In this document: positions 15,410-22,204 of the stretch, piece after piece
How the letters are laid out: each line of letters begins with the position of its first letter
Numbering within the stretch: the first letter of the stretch is position 1
Assembly: GCA_964445255.1 (NCBI GenBank)
Contig: CAYUKM010000035.1
Coordinates: 1 to 23,417 of the forward strand
Direction of reading: 5' to 3'
DNA length: 23,417 nt
Source: SHLQ01 sp964445255
GTDB taxonomy: Bacteria > Actinomycetota > Acidimicrobiia > Acidimicrobiales > SHLQ01
The notes under the pieces: generated by a model
Seen by the model: the letters and a program-made list of their open reading frames with translations, nothing else
Told to the model about the DNA's origin: nothing
Database searches by the model: none
Translations under genes and position numbers: made by a program

Positions 15410-16723
15410 ATGGCAGGCCGAATCTCTCCGGGAGCGTACCGACGACACATCGACGGTGACGGAACTCCCGAGTTCGCCCTAGCGGCGACTGACAATCATC
15501 ACCTTGTGCTCGGCCCTGGTGCCGTGGCTGAAGAAGAGTATCGAGCCGCCGGGATCTCCGTTCCCGACCTGGGTGCGATCCGCACGTACCGCCAACAACG
15601 GACTCGCAACGCGCTGAACGACTTCGGATACGACGGCGTCATCGCTATGGACCCGATGAACATTCGCTACATCACCGACACCACCAACATGCAGATCTGG
15701 GTGATGCACAACGCGGCCCGCTACGCGTTCATGTCCGCCGATGGAACGATCGTGCTGTGGGACTACGACAACTGCCAGTTCCTCGCTGGCCATCACCACG
15801 GTATTGCTGAGGTGCGTCCGGCAATCGGATCGACATACTTCCTAGCCGGCGATCGCTTCGATGAGATCGCGCAACGATGGGCCGATGACATGGCATTGGT
15901 GATCGAGACCCTCTGCGGGAAGAACGCACGAATCGCCGTCGACCAGGTCAACTACTTAGAGGGCACAAAGCTCGCAGCTCATGGGATCACGATCGAACGC
16001 GGTCAACAACTCATGGAGCAGGCACGATTGATCAAGTCCGCCGATGAGATCGATGCCCTCCGTTGCGCGGGGGTCGGCTGCACGGAGACCATGCGCGAGA
16101 TGCATGAAGCACTCACCCCGGGCATGACCGAAAAGGATGTGTGGGCCATGTTGCATGCAGGCAACATCGGCCGCGGCGGCGAATGGATCGAGACCCAGAT
16201 CCTCTCATCGGGTCCGCGGACCAACCCATGGTTCCAGGAAGCGTCGTCACGGGTCATCGAAGACGGCGACATGTTGGCCTACGACACCGACCTCGTCGGT
16301 GCGTACGGCATGTGCGTCGATATCAGCCGAAGCTGGGTCGTCGGCGACAAGGCGCCGACCGCAGCCCAACAGACGATCTACGACATGGCTCGCCACCAGA
16401 TTGATCACAACATGGCGCTACTCAAGTCCGGCGTCACCGTGGAGGAACTCACCCACAAGAGTTGGTTCCCCCCACCCGATGAGTACCGCCACTATTCATG
16501 TCTCTTCCACGGCGTAGGCCAGTGCGACGAATACCCCGAGGTCTACTTCCCAGCGGCGTGGGATGGTTGGGGTATCGACTGCGAGATGGAACCGGGCATG
16601 GTCCTGAGCGTCGAGGCTTACGTCGGCAGCCGTGACGGTGGCGAGGGTGTGAAGCTTGAAGAGCAGGTCGTCATCACCGAGACCGGCTCCGAACTGCTCG
16701 CGCACTATCCACTTGGCCTCTAG
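15410..16723 (+). CDS. dddP: DddP-like DMSP lyase, M24 (creatinase/aminopeptidase P) fold
   Basis: A 437-residue protein of the M24 pita-bread fold with the features of DddP, the metalloenzyme that cleaves dimethylsulfoniopropionate to dimethylsulfide and acrylate. The N-terminal domain has DPMNIRYITDTTNMQIW (81-97). The catalytic domain has RGGEWIET (255-262), SGPRTNPWFQE (267-277) and YDTDLVGAYGMCVDISRSW (291-309). The six metal ligands are in place: D292, D294, D304, H367 (LFHGVG), E402 (SVEAYV) and E417 (KLEEQV). From memory, in Roseobacter-group DddP these are D295, D297, D307, H371, E406 and E421, a near-constant offset. The third Asp ligand and the motifs above separate it from plain Xaa-Pro peptidases. 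No signal peptide is seen, so it is cytoplasmic. No acrylate-use or transporter genes adjoin it. DddP family: likely; DMSP as the true substrate: inference. Confidence 0.75.
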   Translation: MAGRISPGAYRRHIDGDGTPEFALAATDNHHLVLGPGAVAEEEYRAAGISVPDLGAIRTYRQQRTRNALNDFGYDGVIAMDPMNIRYITDTTNMQIWVMHNAARYAFMSADGTIVLWDYDNCQFLAGHHHGIAEVRPAIGSTYFLAGDRFDEIAQRWADDMALVIETLCGKNARIAVDQVNYLEGTKLAAHGITIERGQQLMEQARLIKSADEIDALRCAGVGCTETMREMHEALTPGMTEKDVWAMLHAGNIGRGGEWIETQILSSGPRTNPWFQEASSRVIEDGDMLAYDTDLVGAYGMCVDISRSWVVGDKAPTAAQQTIYDMARHQIDHNMALLKSGVTVEELTHKSWFPPPDEYRHYSCLFHGVGQCDEYPEVYFPAAWDGWGIDCEMEPGMVLSVEAYVGSRDGGEGVKLEEQVVITETGSELLAHYPLGL

Positions 16724-16733
16724 AGAAAACGAC

Positions 16734-16763
16734 GAGAGCCGGCGGCCTAAGCCACCGGCTCTC
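16734..16763. terminator. Bidirectional stem-loop terminator
   Basis: GAGAGCCGG pairs with CCGGCTCTC (9 bp). After one mismatch, GGC/GCC pair around a CTAA loop. It lies between the convergent DddP-like gene and the small acidic-protein gene. GATTATT follows on the plus side and GTCGTTTTCTC on the minus side, so it can serve both directions. Confidence 0.75.
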
Positions 16764-16798
16764 GATTATTGATCAGTCGTGTTGATCAGTGGGACTGG

Positions 16799-16975
16799 CT
16801 ACTCCGCAGGAGCTTCAGCCTCGCCCTCGCCGTCACCCATACCTGGGATCTTGCTCGTGGCTTCGTCGATCTTGTCAGCGATACCTTCGCCACCAGGAAC
16901 CTTGCCAGCCATGTCCTTCGCCTGATCAGCGAGGCCTGCGGCCTTGTCCTTCATTTCGTTGACTTTGTCAAACAT
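16799..16975 (-). CDS. Small acidic/lysine-rich protein, 58 residues
   Basis: A short open frame starting MFDKVNEMKDKAAGLADQ and ending in an acidic Gly/Glu/Ala-rich tail. The first 45 residues form a predicted amphipathic, charged helical region with repeated Lys-Asp pairs. The tail (about 46-58) is disordered. The composition recalls small stress or antitoxin-like proteins (CsbD-like, or the MT0933/Rv0909 antitoxin family), but I cannot assign it to either. Support for a real gene is strong: AGAGGT at 16981-16986 is correctly spaced from the ATG, a plausible -10 (TAAGTT, 17027-17032) gives a leader of about 45 bases, and a terminator follows the stop. It is unusual here in having a leader and ribosome site. 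No toxin gene adjoins it. Confidence 0.7.
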   Translation of the reverse strand: MFDKVNEMKDKAAGLADQAKDMAGKVPGGEGIADKIDEATSKIPGMGDGEGEAEAPAE

Positions 16976-17026
16976 GAAATACCTCTCATTGTGATGCGCA
17001 GAGCGCAGGGGGTGTAGTTATGACGC

Positions 17027-17032
17027 AACTTA
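17027..17032 (-). promoter_or_regulatory. Possible -10 box of the small acidic-protein gene
   Basis: TAAGTT on the minus strand, about 52 bases before the ATG. The rest of the 16976-17145 gap holds a repeated AGTCGC (17032-17037 and 17042-17047) and otherwise nothing recognisable. Confidence 0.3.
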
Positions 17033-17132
17033 GTCGCAAAAAGTCGCGGTTTCTCGCACTTTCAGCACCAGGCTGACCCAGACGTAGTCGGAACGACCTA
17101 CGAATAACTGAAGCGATCGGCCCACTATCCAC

Positions 17133-17138
17133 CAGAAT
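17133..17138 (+). promoter_or_regulatory. Probable -10 box of the small methyltransferase gene
   Basis: CAGAAT followed by 7 bases and ATG 17146. This spacing favours that ATG over the in-frame GTG at 17140. Confidence 0.45.
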
Positions 17139-17145
17139 TGTGACC

Positions 17146-17727
17146 ATGAGCACCGACGCCGACCGTTGGAATGAGCGCTACACCAACGCCAGCCCTCCGG
17201 AAACTCTCACCATCCACCCACTACTGCGTGACGCAGTTTCGCACGCTGCATCGAAAAGCAGTGCCGCCGATGTTGCGTGCGGTTGGGGCGACGCCGGACT
17301 TCACCTCGCACAATCGGGATTTAACGTGACGTGCTTCGATATCTCCACGGTAGCGCTGGAAGCCGTGCAACGTCGTGCCACAGACGTGGGGGTATCGGTG
17401 GCTACGGCGGTCCACGACACCACCACGTCGGGGACGCCTGCTGGTCCGTGGGACTTCATGTGGTCCGCCCACTACCTCGATCGCGAGTTCTTGCGGGACA
17501 TTGCGAGCGAGCTGAGCAGCGGTGGGATCGCAGCGATCGCTATCGCAACGAAAGCGAACCTCGAACGCCATGCACGGCCCTCAGCGCGCTTTTTGCTCGA
17601 GCCCGAGGAGCTCGCCACCCTCGTGACCGCGGAGCATCCATCGGTAGAGATCGTGCGATTCGATGAAGCTTGGAGGGAGAACGACGTTCACGAGGCTTGG
17701 CTTATCGTGCGGAAGTTGCCGACCTAG
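17146..17727 (+). CDS. Class I SAM-dependent methyltransferase, TehB/thiopurine-MT-like
   Basis: A 193-residue Rossmann-fold methyltransferase. It opens with DADRWNERYTN, typical of TehB- and thiopurine-methyltransferase-like proteins. Motif I is ADVACGWGDAG (41-51), binding S-adenosylmethionine. The acidic residue at the end of strand beta-2 is in CFDIS (63-67). A WDFMWSAHYLDREFL segment corresponds to motif IV and the following helix. Length fits the group. The substrate is unknown; members methylate small thiols, tellurite or selenite, or metabolites. Its stop is 11 bp from that of the convergent isochorismate synthase gene. It seems monocistronic. Confidence 0.85.
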   Translation: MSTDADRWNERYTNASPPETLTIHPLLRDAVSHAASKSSAADVACGWGDAGLHLAQSGFNVTCFDISTVALEAVQRRATDVGVSVATAVHDTTTSGTPAGPWDFMWSAHYLDREFLRDIASELSSGGIAAIAIATKANLERHARPSARFLLEPEELATLVTAEHPSVEIVRFDEAWRENDVHEAWLIVRKLPT

Positions 17728-17738
17728 CCGTCGTCGAT

Positions 17739-18968
17739 CTATTGCGGGTTGAGCAAGGATCCAAGCATGGCTCGGAACTTCGCCTGGGTCTCCAAGAGTT
17801 CAGCCTCTGGGTCACTCTGCGCTACTACCCCAACGCCGGCACACACCGTGGCTCGGCCTCCCTGCAACTGAGCCGTGCGGACGCTCACCGCGAACTCACC
17901 GTTGCCATCGGCGTCGACCCATCCGGTGGGACCGCCATACCGGGCCCGATCGAAGCCCTCTAGTTCGGCGATCAGCTCCAAAGCTTCGGCCTGCGGATCG
18001 CCGCCGAGCGCCGGGGTAGGGTGAACCGCCGAAACCAACTCGACGACCGAAACCGGTGGCGCTGACAGCACCCCTTCGACCATGGTGCCCAAGTGGTGCA
18101 CATTTGCCATCGACAGGACCGAAGGCTCGGGCTCCGCGTCGACGTAGGAACAAAATGGCAACAACTCTGCGAGCAGCCAGTCGATCGTTATTTGATGTTC
18201 GGTCCGATCCTTCGACGAGGACCGCAACTCCTCAACTCTTTCGGCATCCACCGCAGGGTCGGAACTTCGGCTCGCGGTCCCCGCAAGCGGGTGGGCTCGG
18301 ACGGTGCGACCGGACCGGCTGACCAAGAGTTCCGGAGACGCTCCGATGAAACCGTCGATAGCGAACACCATCGCCTCAGGAAACCGCCGACCAAGATCAC
18401 GGACGACTCTGGCTATGGGGAAGTCGGCGTCGGCCTCTAACACGAGCTCGCGAGCAAAGACGGCTTTGCGCATGTCGCTGTCGCGCAAGCGATCACGCGC
18501 TTTTGCCACCACTTCGTCGCGCCACTCAGCCGCAGCTTTCCCCATCGAGAATTCCACGCGACCGGGCATGTCGCTCGCTGCTGTTGCGATCGCCTCGGCA
18601 GCTCGCTCCTGAACCTCAGTGGTGCCGACGCCGTCCCGTGAGGTCATGAACCGTTGCCCGTCAACGTCCCCGATCACGATCTCCGGAATGATGCTGACTC
18701 CATTCGCTTCCCGATCGAACGGCAACACCGTGAAGGCAACCGGTCCCGAGCCGGGAACCCCCATTTGGTCATCACCACGTCTGGACTCAAGTTCGCCCAT
18801 GAGCTTCTCAGGCCCCGTGGTCAAGTCCAATGAGACCTGCTCTACCTCGCCTAACCCAACGAGGGTGAGGGCACCGGAACGCCACAACAAACCAGTGCTG
18901 GCGCCAAGGGACACCAGATCGGTATCGGCGAGTTGGCCAGCGGAGAAGGCAACGGTGTTGAGACCCAC
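17739..18968 (-). CDS. menF: Isochorismate synthase (MenF/EntC/DhbC type)
   Basis: A 409-residue chorismate-binding enzyme converting chorismate to isochorismate, the first step of menaquinone or of some siderophore and salicylate pathways. Visible are DMRKAVFARE, with K168 at the position of the water-activating lysine (K147 of EntC), FIGASPELLVSRSG (207-220), AHPLAGTASR (225-234), SSSKDRTEHQITID (250-263), HPTPALGGDP (316-325) and YGGPTGWVDADGNGEFAVSVRTA (344-366). The lysine and the lack of a glutamine amidotransferase partner argue for isochorismate rather than anthranilate synthesis. The start is GTG. It lies 32 bp from the divergent SRPBCC gene. No other men gene lies in the window. The pathway (respiratory quinone) is inferred from it being the usual case in actinobacteria. 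Confidence 0.9.
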   Translation of the reverse strand: MGLNTVAFSAGQLADTDLVSLGASTGLLWRSGALTLVGLGEVEQVSLDLTTGPEKLMGELESRRGDDQMGVPGSGPVAFTVLPFDREANGVSIIPEIVIGDVDGQRFMTSRDGVGTTEVQERAAEAIATAASDMPGRVEFSMGKAAAEWRDEVVAKARDRLRDSDMRKAVFARELVLEADADFPIARVVRDLGRRFPEAMVFAIDGFIGASPELLVSRSGRTVRAHPLAGTASRSSDPAVDAERVEELRSSSKDRTEHQITIDWLLAELLPFCSYVDAEPEPSVLSMANVHHLGTMVEGVLSAPPVSVVELVSAVHPTPALGGDPQAEALELIAELEGFDRARYGGPTGWVDADGNGEFAVSVRTAQLQGGRATVCAGVGVVAQSDPEAELLETQAKFRAMLGSLLNPQ

Positions 18969-18988
18969 CGTTCGAGCCTACGCAGCGG

Positions 18989-18994
18989 CACACT
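18989..18994 (+). promoter_or_regulatory. Possible -10 box of the SRPBCC gene
   Basis: CACACT followed by GGAGAG and the GTG start. The purine-rich GGAGAG directly touches the start, too close for a normal ribosome site, so the leaderless reading is preferred. Confidence 0.35.
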
Positions 18995-19000
18995 GGAGAG

Positions 19001-19453
19001 GTGAAACAGAGCGCGAATCTCCACGTTGAGGCAACGGCGGCCGTCGTCGGCGATGTTTTGGCTGACTTGGGCACGTACCCGCACTGGAATGACCTCGTCC
19101 AGGAGGCGACGCCCACCGAAGCCACCGACGAGCGCCCGGCGTGGATCACCACCTTGCGGGCGCAGGTAGGCCCGCTGGCTCGGTCGAAGCAACTTCGTTT
19201 CGTGCGCATGATCGATGTGGTCGACGACGCTGTTCGCCAGATTCGGTTCGAACGGCTAGAGCTCGACGGCCGCGAGCATGCCGAGTGGGTTATGGAGACC
19301 GAGGTTCGTTGCAACGGGCCGGGCGCCACTGCGGTGACCCTCGAGCTCAGCTACAGCGGAGGGCTCTGGATGCCCGCCCTCGGCAACGTCCTTGGTGGCG
19401 CGATCGAACGAGCAACGACTCGACTCCCCGCCTACGTCAGCTCTCTGGGCTAG
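19001..19453 (+). CDS. SRPBCC (START/polyketide-cyclase fold) protein
   Basis: A 150-residue single-domain protein of the SRPBCC superfamily, a helix-grip fold with a deep hydrophobic pocket for lipids or small aromatic ligands. The N-terminal NLHVEATAAVVGDVLADLGTYPHW pattern is typical, as are the beta-strand run (VRQIRFERLE, HAEWVMETEV, TAVTLELSYSGG) and the long C-terminal helix (LGGAIERATTRLPAYVSSL). No catalytic residues can be named. The start is GTG, divergent from isochorismate synthase. It converges on the DUF456 gene with a 4-bp gap. Ligand and role are unknown. Confidence 0.8.
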   Translation: MKQSANLHVEATAAVVGDVLADLGTYPHWNDLVQEATPTEATDERPAWITTLRAQVGPLARSKQLRFVRMIDVVDDAVRQIRFERLELDGREHAEWVMETEVRCNGPGATAVTLELSYSGGLWMPALGNVLGGAIERATTRLPAYVSSLG

Positions 19454-19457
19454 CGCC

Positions 19458-19952
19458 CTAGAGAAGGACGGTGGCCGCCCACCCGGTCCACAAGATCAAG
19501 ATGACGAACCCGGCGACGACCTGGGCCAAGGCACTCAGCCCGAAACCCTTTGCGACCGCGATTGTTGATTCTCGCGCAAGCGCCCAGTCCTCCTTGTCGA
19601 GGTACTCGGCGATCGCGATCCCACCGAGCGCACCGATCGGCACGCCGATCACCGGGATCACGAAGAACCCAATGATTCCGCCCAGCACCGCTGCCAGTTG
19701 ACTCTTGGTCGACGCTCCACTTTCGTCGGCAAGACGTTTGGGGAGGATGAATCCCAGCGCAACGGCGACCGCGCTCACCAGCGTGGCCAAAACAACCACA
19801 CCAATACCTACGCCGCTAAAGCCGACGAAGAAGCCGTAGCCCACTACCCCGCCCCAGATCAGCAGAACCCCAGGAAGCCCGGGGACGACCGTGCCGACCA
19901 GTCCGGTGAGCAACACGATCAGCGTGATTCCGGTAATCAGGGGTTCCGACAC
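19458..19952 (-). CDS. DUF456-family membrane protein
   Basis: A 164-residue hydrophobic protein with about five membrane segments (roughly 5-24, 26-45, 48-71, 85-108 and 140-162). The sequence GLVGTVVPGLPGVLLIWGG at 17-35 is the hallmark of DUF456. A short polar loop (71-84) and an amphipathic helix near 116-130 separate the membrane parts. The Gly-rich helix-hairpin pattern is like that of glycine-zipper membrane proteins. The function of the family is not established. The start is GTG, with GAGGG too close upstream to be a good ribosome site. It lies 189 bp downstream of the copC-like gene on the same strand, but a hairpin between them suggests separate transcription. Confidence 0.85.
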   Translation of the reverse strand: MSEPLITGITLIVLLTGLVGTVVPGLPGVLLIWGGVVGYGFFVGFSGVGIGVVVLATLVSAVAVALGFILPKRLADESGASTKSQLAAVLGGIIGFFVIPVIGVPIGALGGIAIAEYLDKEDWALARESTIAVAKGFGLSALAQVVAGFVILILWTGWAATVLL

Positions 19953-20095
19953 GCCCTCACGGTAGTTGTTCGAACCCGCAGAGCGGCAATTTCATGAGTT
20001 TGATCAGTCTTTAGACGCTGATCCAGACATTCGTAACCAAGAGGTGTCACACTGGTCACAGATCAGAGGTAATGCTGGTCGAACAGACGTCACTT

Positions 20096-20135
20096 CGTGG
20101 CTGGGAGCGATCTCCCCTCCACGTTTCCAGCCACG
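20096..20135 (-). terminator. Hairpin downstream of the copC-like gene
   Basis: CGTGGCTGG (20096-20104) pairs with CCAGCCACG (20127-20135); an alternative inner hairpin is GGGAG-CGAT-CTCCC (20103-20116). It begins 6 bp after the copC-like stop in the direction of transcription but has no T-rich tail, so intrinsic termination is uncertain. The rest of the 19953-20141 gap holds GTTCGAAC (19968-19975) and a TTGATCAGT also found at 16769 and 16782, with no gene. Confidence 0.45.
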
Positions 20136-20141
20136 ATGGCG

Positions 20142-20642
20142 TCAGGCTTTAGTTGTGCGGCCTGGCCAAAAGATTCCGGCGAGAGTCATGATCACGCCAG
20201 TGAGGAACACGAGCAGAACCCAGTTCGGTCCGGTGTTGCGAGCGATCAGCGAAGTGATCTCCTCGCCTTCAGTGGAATTGAAGATGAATGAGAAGGTTCC
20301 CTCTTGAACGTCGCCATCGATCGATGTCTCTGCGTGGTTGACCGTATAGCGACCTTCGACGTTTAGTGGTTCGAACTCAACCGAGGTGATCTGACCGTTG
20401 GGCGCCAATTCCGGCGCGCTGACCACGATCTCGTTCCCGTCCGGATCGAGCAACGAGATCGAACTCTCGGTGACCGGCAAGAAGAACGAGATGTCGACAT
20501 GGTCCACGTCGCCGGTAACGACCTGACCGAGCGCGGGGGCTCGCTCAAATACTTCACTGTGAGCTTGGGCTGATCCCGTCGAGATCACCAGCACCGCAGC
20601 GCACACCAACAGCCATAGGCGAACGAATCGCATAGACCTCAT
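20142..20642 (-). CDS. CopC-like copper-resistance domain protein with C-terminal membrane anchor
   Basis: A 166-residue exported protein. Residues 1-27 form a signal peptide ending SAQA, so cleavage would expose H28 at the mature N-terminus (HSEVFERAPALG), as in the histidine-brace copper site of CopC. A beta-sandwich domain follows (to about 122), and a transmembrane helix lies near 140-159. In typical CopC/YcnJ proteins the segment near the end of the domain reads like SADGHPVSGSFSF. Here it reads SIDGDVQEGTFSF, so the usual metal-binding His is Asp (D111). H103 is close by and might compensate. Copper binding is therefore uncertain. It is the last gene of a minus-strand set, 55 bp after the methyltransferase gene. 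No CopD-type membrane domain is fused to it. Confidence 0.8.
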   Translation of the reverse strand: MRSMRFVRLWLLVCAAVLVISTGSAQAHSEVFERAPALGQVVTGDVDHVDISFFLPVTESSISLLDPDGNEIVVSAPELAPNGQITSVEFEPLNVEGRYTVNHAETSIDGDVQEGTFSFIFNSTEGEEITSLIARNTGPNWVLLVFLTGVIMTLAGIFWPGRTTKA

Positions 20643-20697
20643 GGTACCAAGCGGATTCCGGTCAGAACAGGCGTGCTTACGGTCTTGTTACCTGGGC

Positions 20698-21324
20698 TTA
20701 ATTGCTTCGAAAGACTCCGTAGCGAACGTCGATGTCTTGGTACTCGGGATGGCCAGGTAGGTACGGCATCGGGTCGGTGATTTCGAGGATGGTCCACGTG
20801 TCGTCTGCAGCGAGTTCGTCAAAGGCGGCTTGGGTCGACCGAGCGTCGAAGAGGTCAGTCCGTTGTGTGAGCACGATCGGAGCGTCCGGCTCCACAATTC
20901 GAGAAAACTCTCGGCACGTGGCCGCGACGTCTGGGAGGTAGGTCATGACTCCGACGCTTATCAGCCCACCGAAGTGGCCTTCGGGAAGCTCGCTGGGAAG
21001 AGCCGTAAGATCGACTTCTGTGAGCGCCCGGTAGCATCCGGTCTTGGCCGCGAGGTCGAGCGAGGCCGATGAAGCATCGACGCCCACCACGTCGTGAAAC
21101 CCGGCCGCACCGAGTGCTCGCCCAACGAGCCCGGTGCCGCAACCAACGTCAATGATCTGCGCCTGCTTGGACGCGTGCTTTGCGAGCAGTTCGACCGCAA
21201 CCGACGGGGCGACGTAACCCCAAGATGCGGTGTCGTCCTCGTAGTTGGATGACCATTCGTCATAGAGCGAACGAATCGATGCCGCGTTACCGGTGTGCTG
21301 GATAGGGAGCCCTTCTCGTGCCAT
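20698..21324 (-). CDS. Class I SAM-dependent methyltransferase (WBSCR27-like)
   Basis: A 208-residue methyltransferase. The N-terminus HTGNAASIRSLYDEWSSNYED resembles the METTL27/WBSCR27-like group and its bacterial relatives. Motif I is IIDVGCGTGLVGRAL (57-71), with the SAM-ribose acidic residue in VVGVDASSASLDLA (79-92). An ISVGVMTYLPD segment and a C-terminal beta hairpin (WTILEITDPMPYLPGHPEYQDIDVRYGVF) follow. Its ATG overlaps the aldolase stop by one base (TGATG). GGAGG lies 6 bases upstream within the aldolase gene, a clear sign of coupled translation. The methyl acceptor is unknown; the coupling hints at a product or substrate related to the aldolase reaction. Confidence 0.85.
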   Translation of the reverse strand: MAREGLPIQHTGNAASIRSLYDEWSSNYEDDTASWGYVAPSVAVELLAKHASKQAQIIDVGCGTGLVGRALGAAGFHDVVGVDASSASLDLAAKTGCYRALTEVDLTALPSELPEGHFGGLISVGVMTYLPDVAATCREFSRIVEPDAPIVLTQRTDLFDARSTQAAFDELAADDTWTILEITDPMPYLPGHPEYQDIDVRYGVFRSN

Positions 21325-22106
21325 CAGTACCCTCCTCGATCGGAATCTGCTGCTTTCGTTTCTCGCCCGGCTCCGAGGGCCTCCTCCAGGCCAAGCCGCA
21401 GCGCGCTGATGTCGGTCTGCGCAGTAAGAATCCGAAACCCGCGGTCGATCATTGCGGAGATGTTCGTCGGCGTTGCATGAATTCCGGGAACGACCCCGTG
21501 AGCGTTACACCGTTCGACGATGTGGTCGAGCGCATGAAAGAAGGCCTGGTCGGTCGTTCCGCGGCCCAGCCCCATCGACACCCCAAGATCCATCGGCCCG
21601 ACATAAATGGCGTCGATCTCGGGCGTAGCCAAGATGGCGTCAAGGTTCTCGAGCGCATCGGCCGTCTCGATCATCGGAATGACCTGCACATGATCGTTGG
21701 CGACCTCGGGATATTCGGGCCCTTCAAGTGGTTCGGCCCGAACCGGACCAGAACTCCGCGCCCCCCGAGGCGGGTACATCGAGCGCTCCACGGCGAGTTC
21801 GGCTTCTTCTGCGGTGTTGACCATCGGCACGATGACAGCCATCGCTCCAGCGTCGAGAACCTTGCCGATGATCCCCGGTTCATTCCACGGCACTCGAACG
21901 GTTGCGGTCGTGTTCGCGAGGCTGAGCACTTGCAGCATTTGCAGCGCGTCGGAGTACCCGATCAACCCGTGCTGCATATCGATGCAGCAATAGTCGAACC
22001 CAACTCGGGCCACGACTTCGGCGCTGACCGAACCTGGCAGCATCAGCCAGCTCCCGATAGCCACACCGCCGCCTCCTAAGGCCTCTCGAAGCGGATTGGG
22101 TCGCAT
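21324..22106 (-). CDS. HpcH/HpaI family class II pyruvate aldolase
   Basis: A 260-residue TIM-barrel aldolase of the HpcH/HpaI family, which makes or cleaves hydroxy-keto acids with release of pyruvate or glyoxylate, using a divalent metal. Conserved positions are the catalytic His in DMQHGLIGY (H46), the Arg of VRVPW (R71), metal ligands E147 (VIPMIETADALENLD) and D173 (VGPMDLGVSMG), and the YPPRGARSSGP loop (111-121). The last 20 residues are poorly conserved and polar. ATG 22106 follows TAGCGT by 6 bases, a leaderless pattern. It heads a minus-strand operon with the methyltransferase and perhaps the CopC-like gene. No dedicated aromatic meta-cleavage genes surround it, so it may be a generic 2-keto-3-deoxy acid aldolase. 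Confidence 0.9.
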   Translation of the reverse strand: MRPNPLREALGGGGVAIGSWLMLPGSVSAEVVARVGFDYCCIDMQHGLIGYSDALQMLQVLSLANTTATVRVPWNEPGIIGKVLDAGAMAVIVPMVNTAEEAELAVERSMYPPRGARSSGPVRAEPLEGPEYPEVANDHVQVIPMIETADALENLDAILATPEIDAIYVGPMDLGVSMGLGRGTTDQAFFHALDHIVERCNAHGVVPGIHATPTNISAMIDRGFRILTAQTDISALRLGLEEALGAGRETKAADSDRGGY

Positions 22107-22112
22107 GGCGCC

Positions 22113-22118
22113 ACGCTA
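22113..22118 (-). promoter_or_regulatory. Probable -10 box of the aldolase-methyltransferase operon
   Basis: TAGCGT on the minus strand, followed by 6 bases (GGCGCC) and the ATG at 22104-22106. No Shine-Dalgarno is present. Confidence 0.5.
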
Positions 22119-22204
22119 CCCCAATACACCGAGACAAGGTCTCGACGGGAGCCGTCGCATCTGTCATCATTTCGCCACTGAACGTTGGTCCAGGAGTTCG
22201 GACA

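Noticed and set aside
16769..16790. Direct repeat TTGATCAGT twice, 13 bp apart, as a mobile-element or attachment site
   Set aside because: There are only two short copies here and one more at 20000, with no integrase or tRNA nearby. It is most likely incidental.
19968..19975. GTTCGAAC as a tRNA T-loop remnant or SOS box
   Set aside because: Flanking bases cannot form the T-stem or acceptor stem of a tRNA. The half-sites are in the wrong order for GAAC-N4-GTTC.
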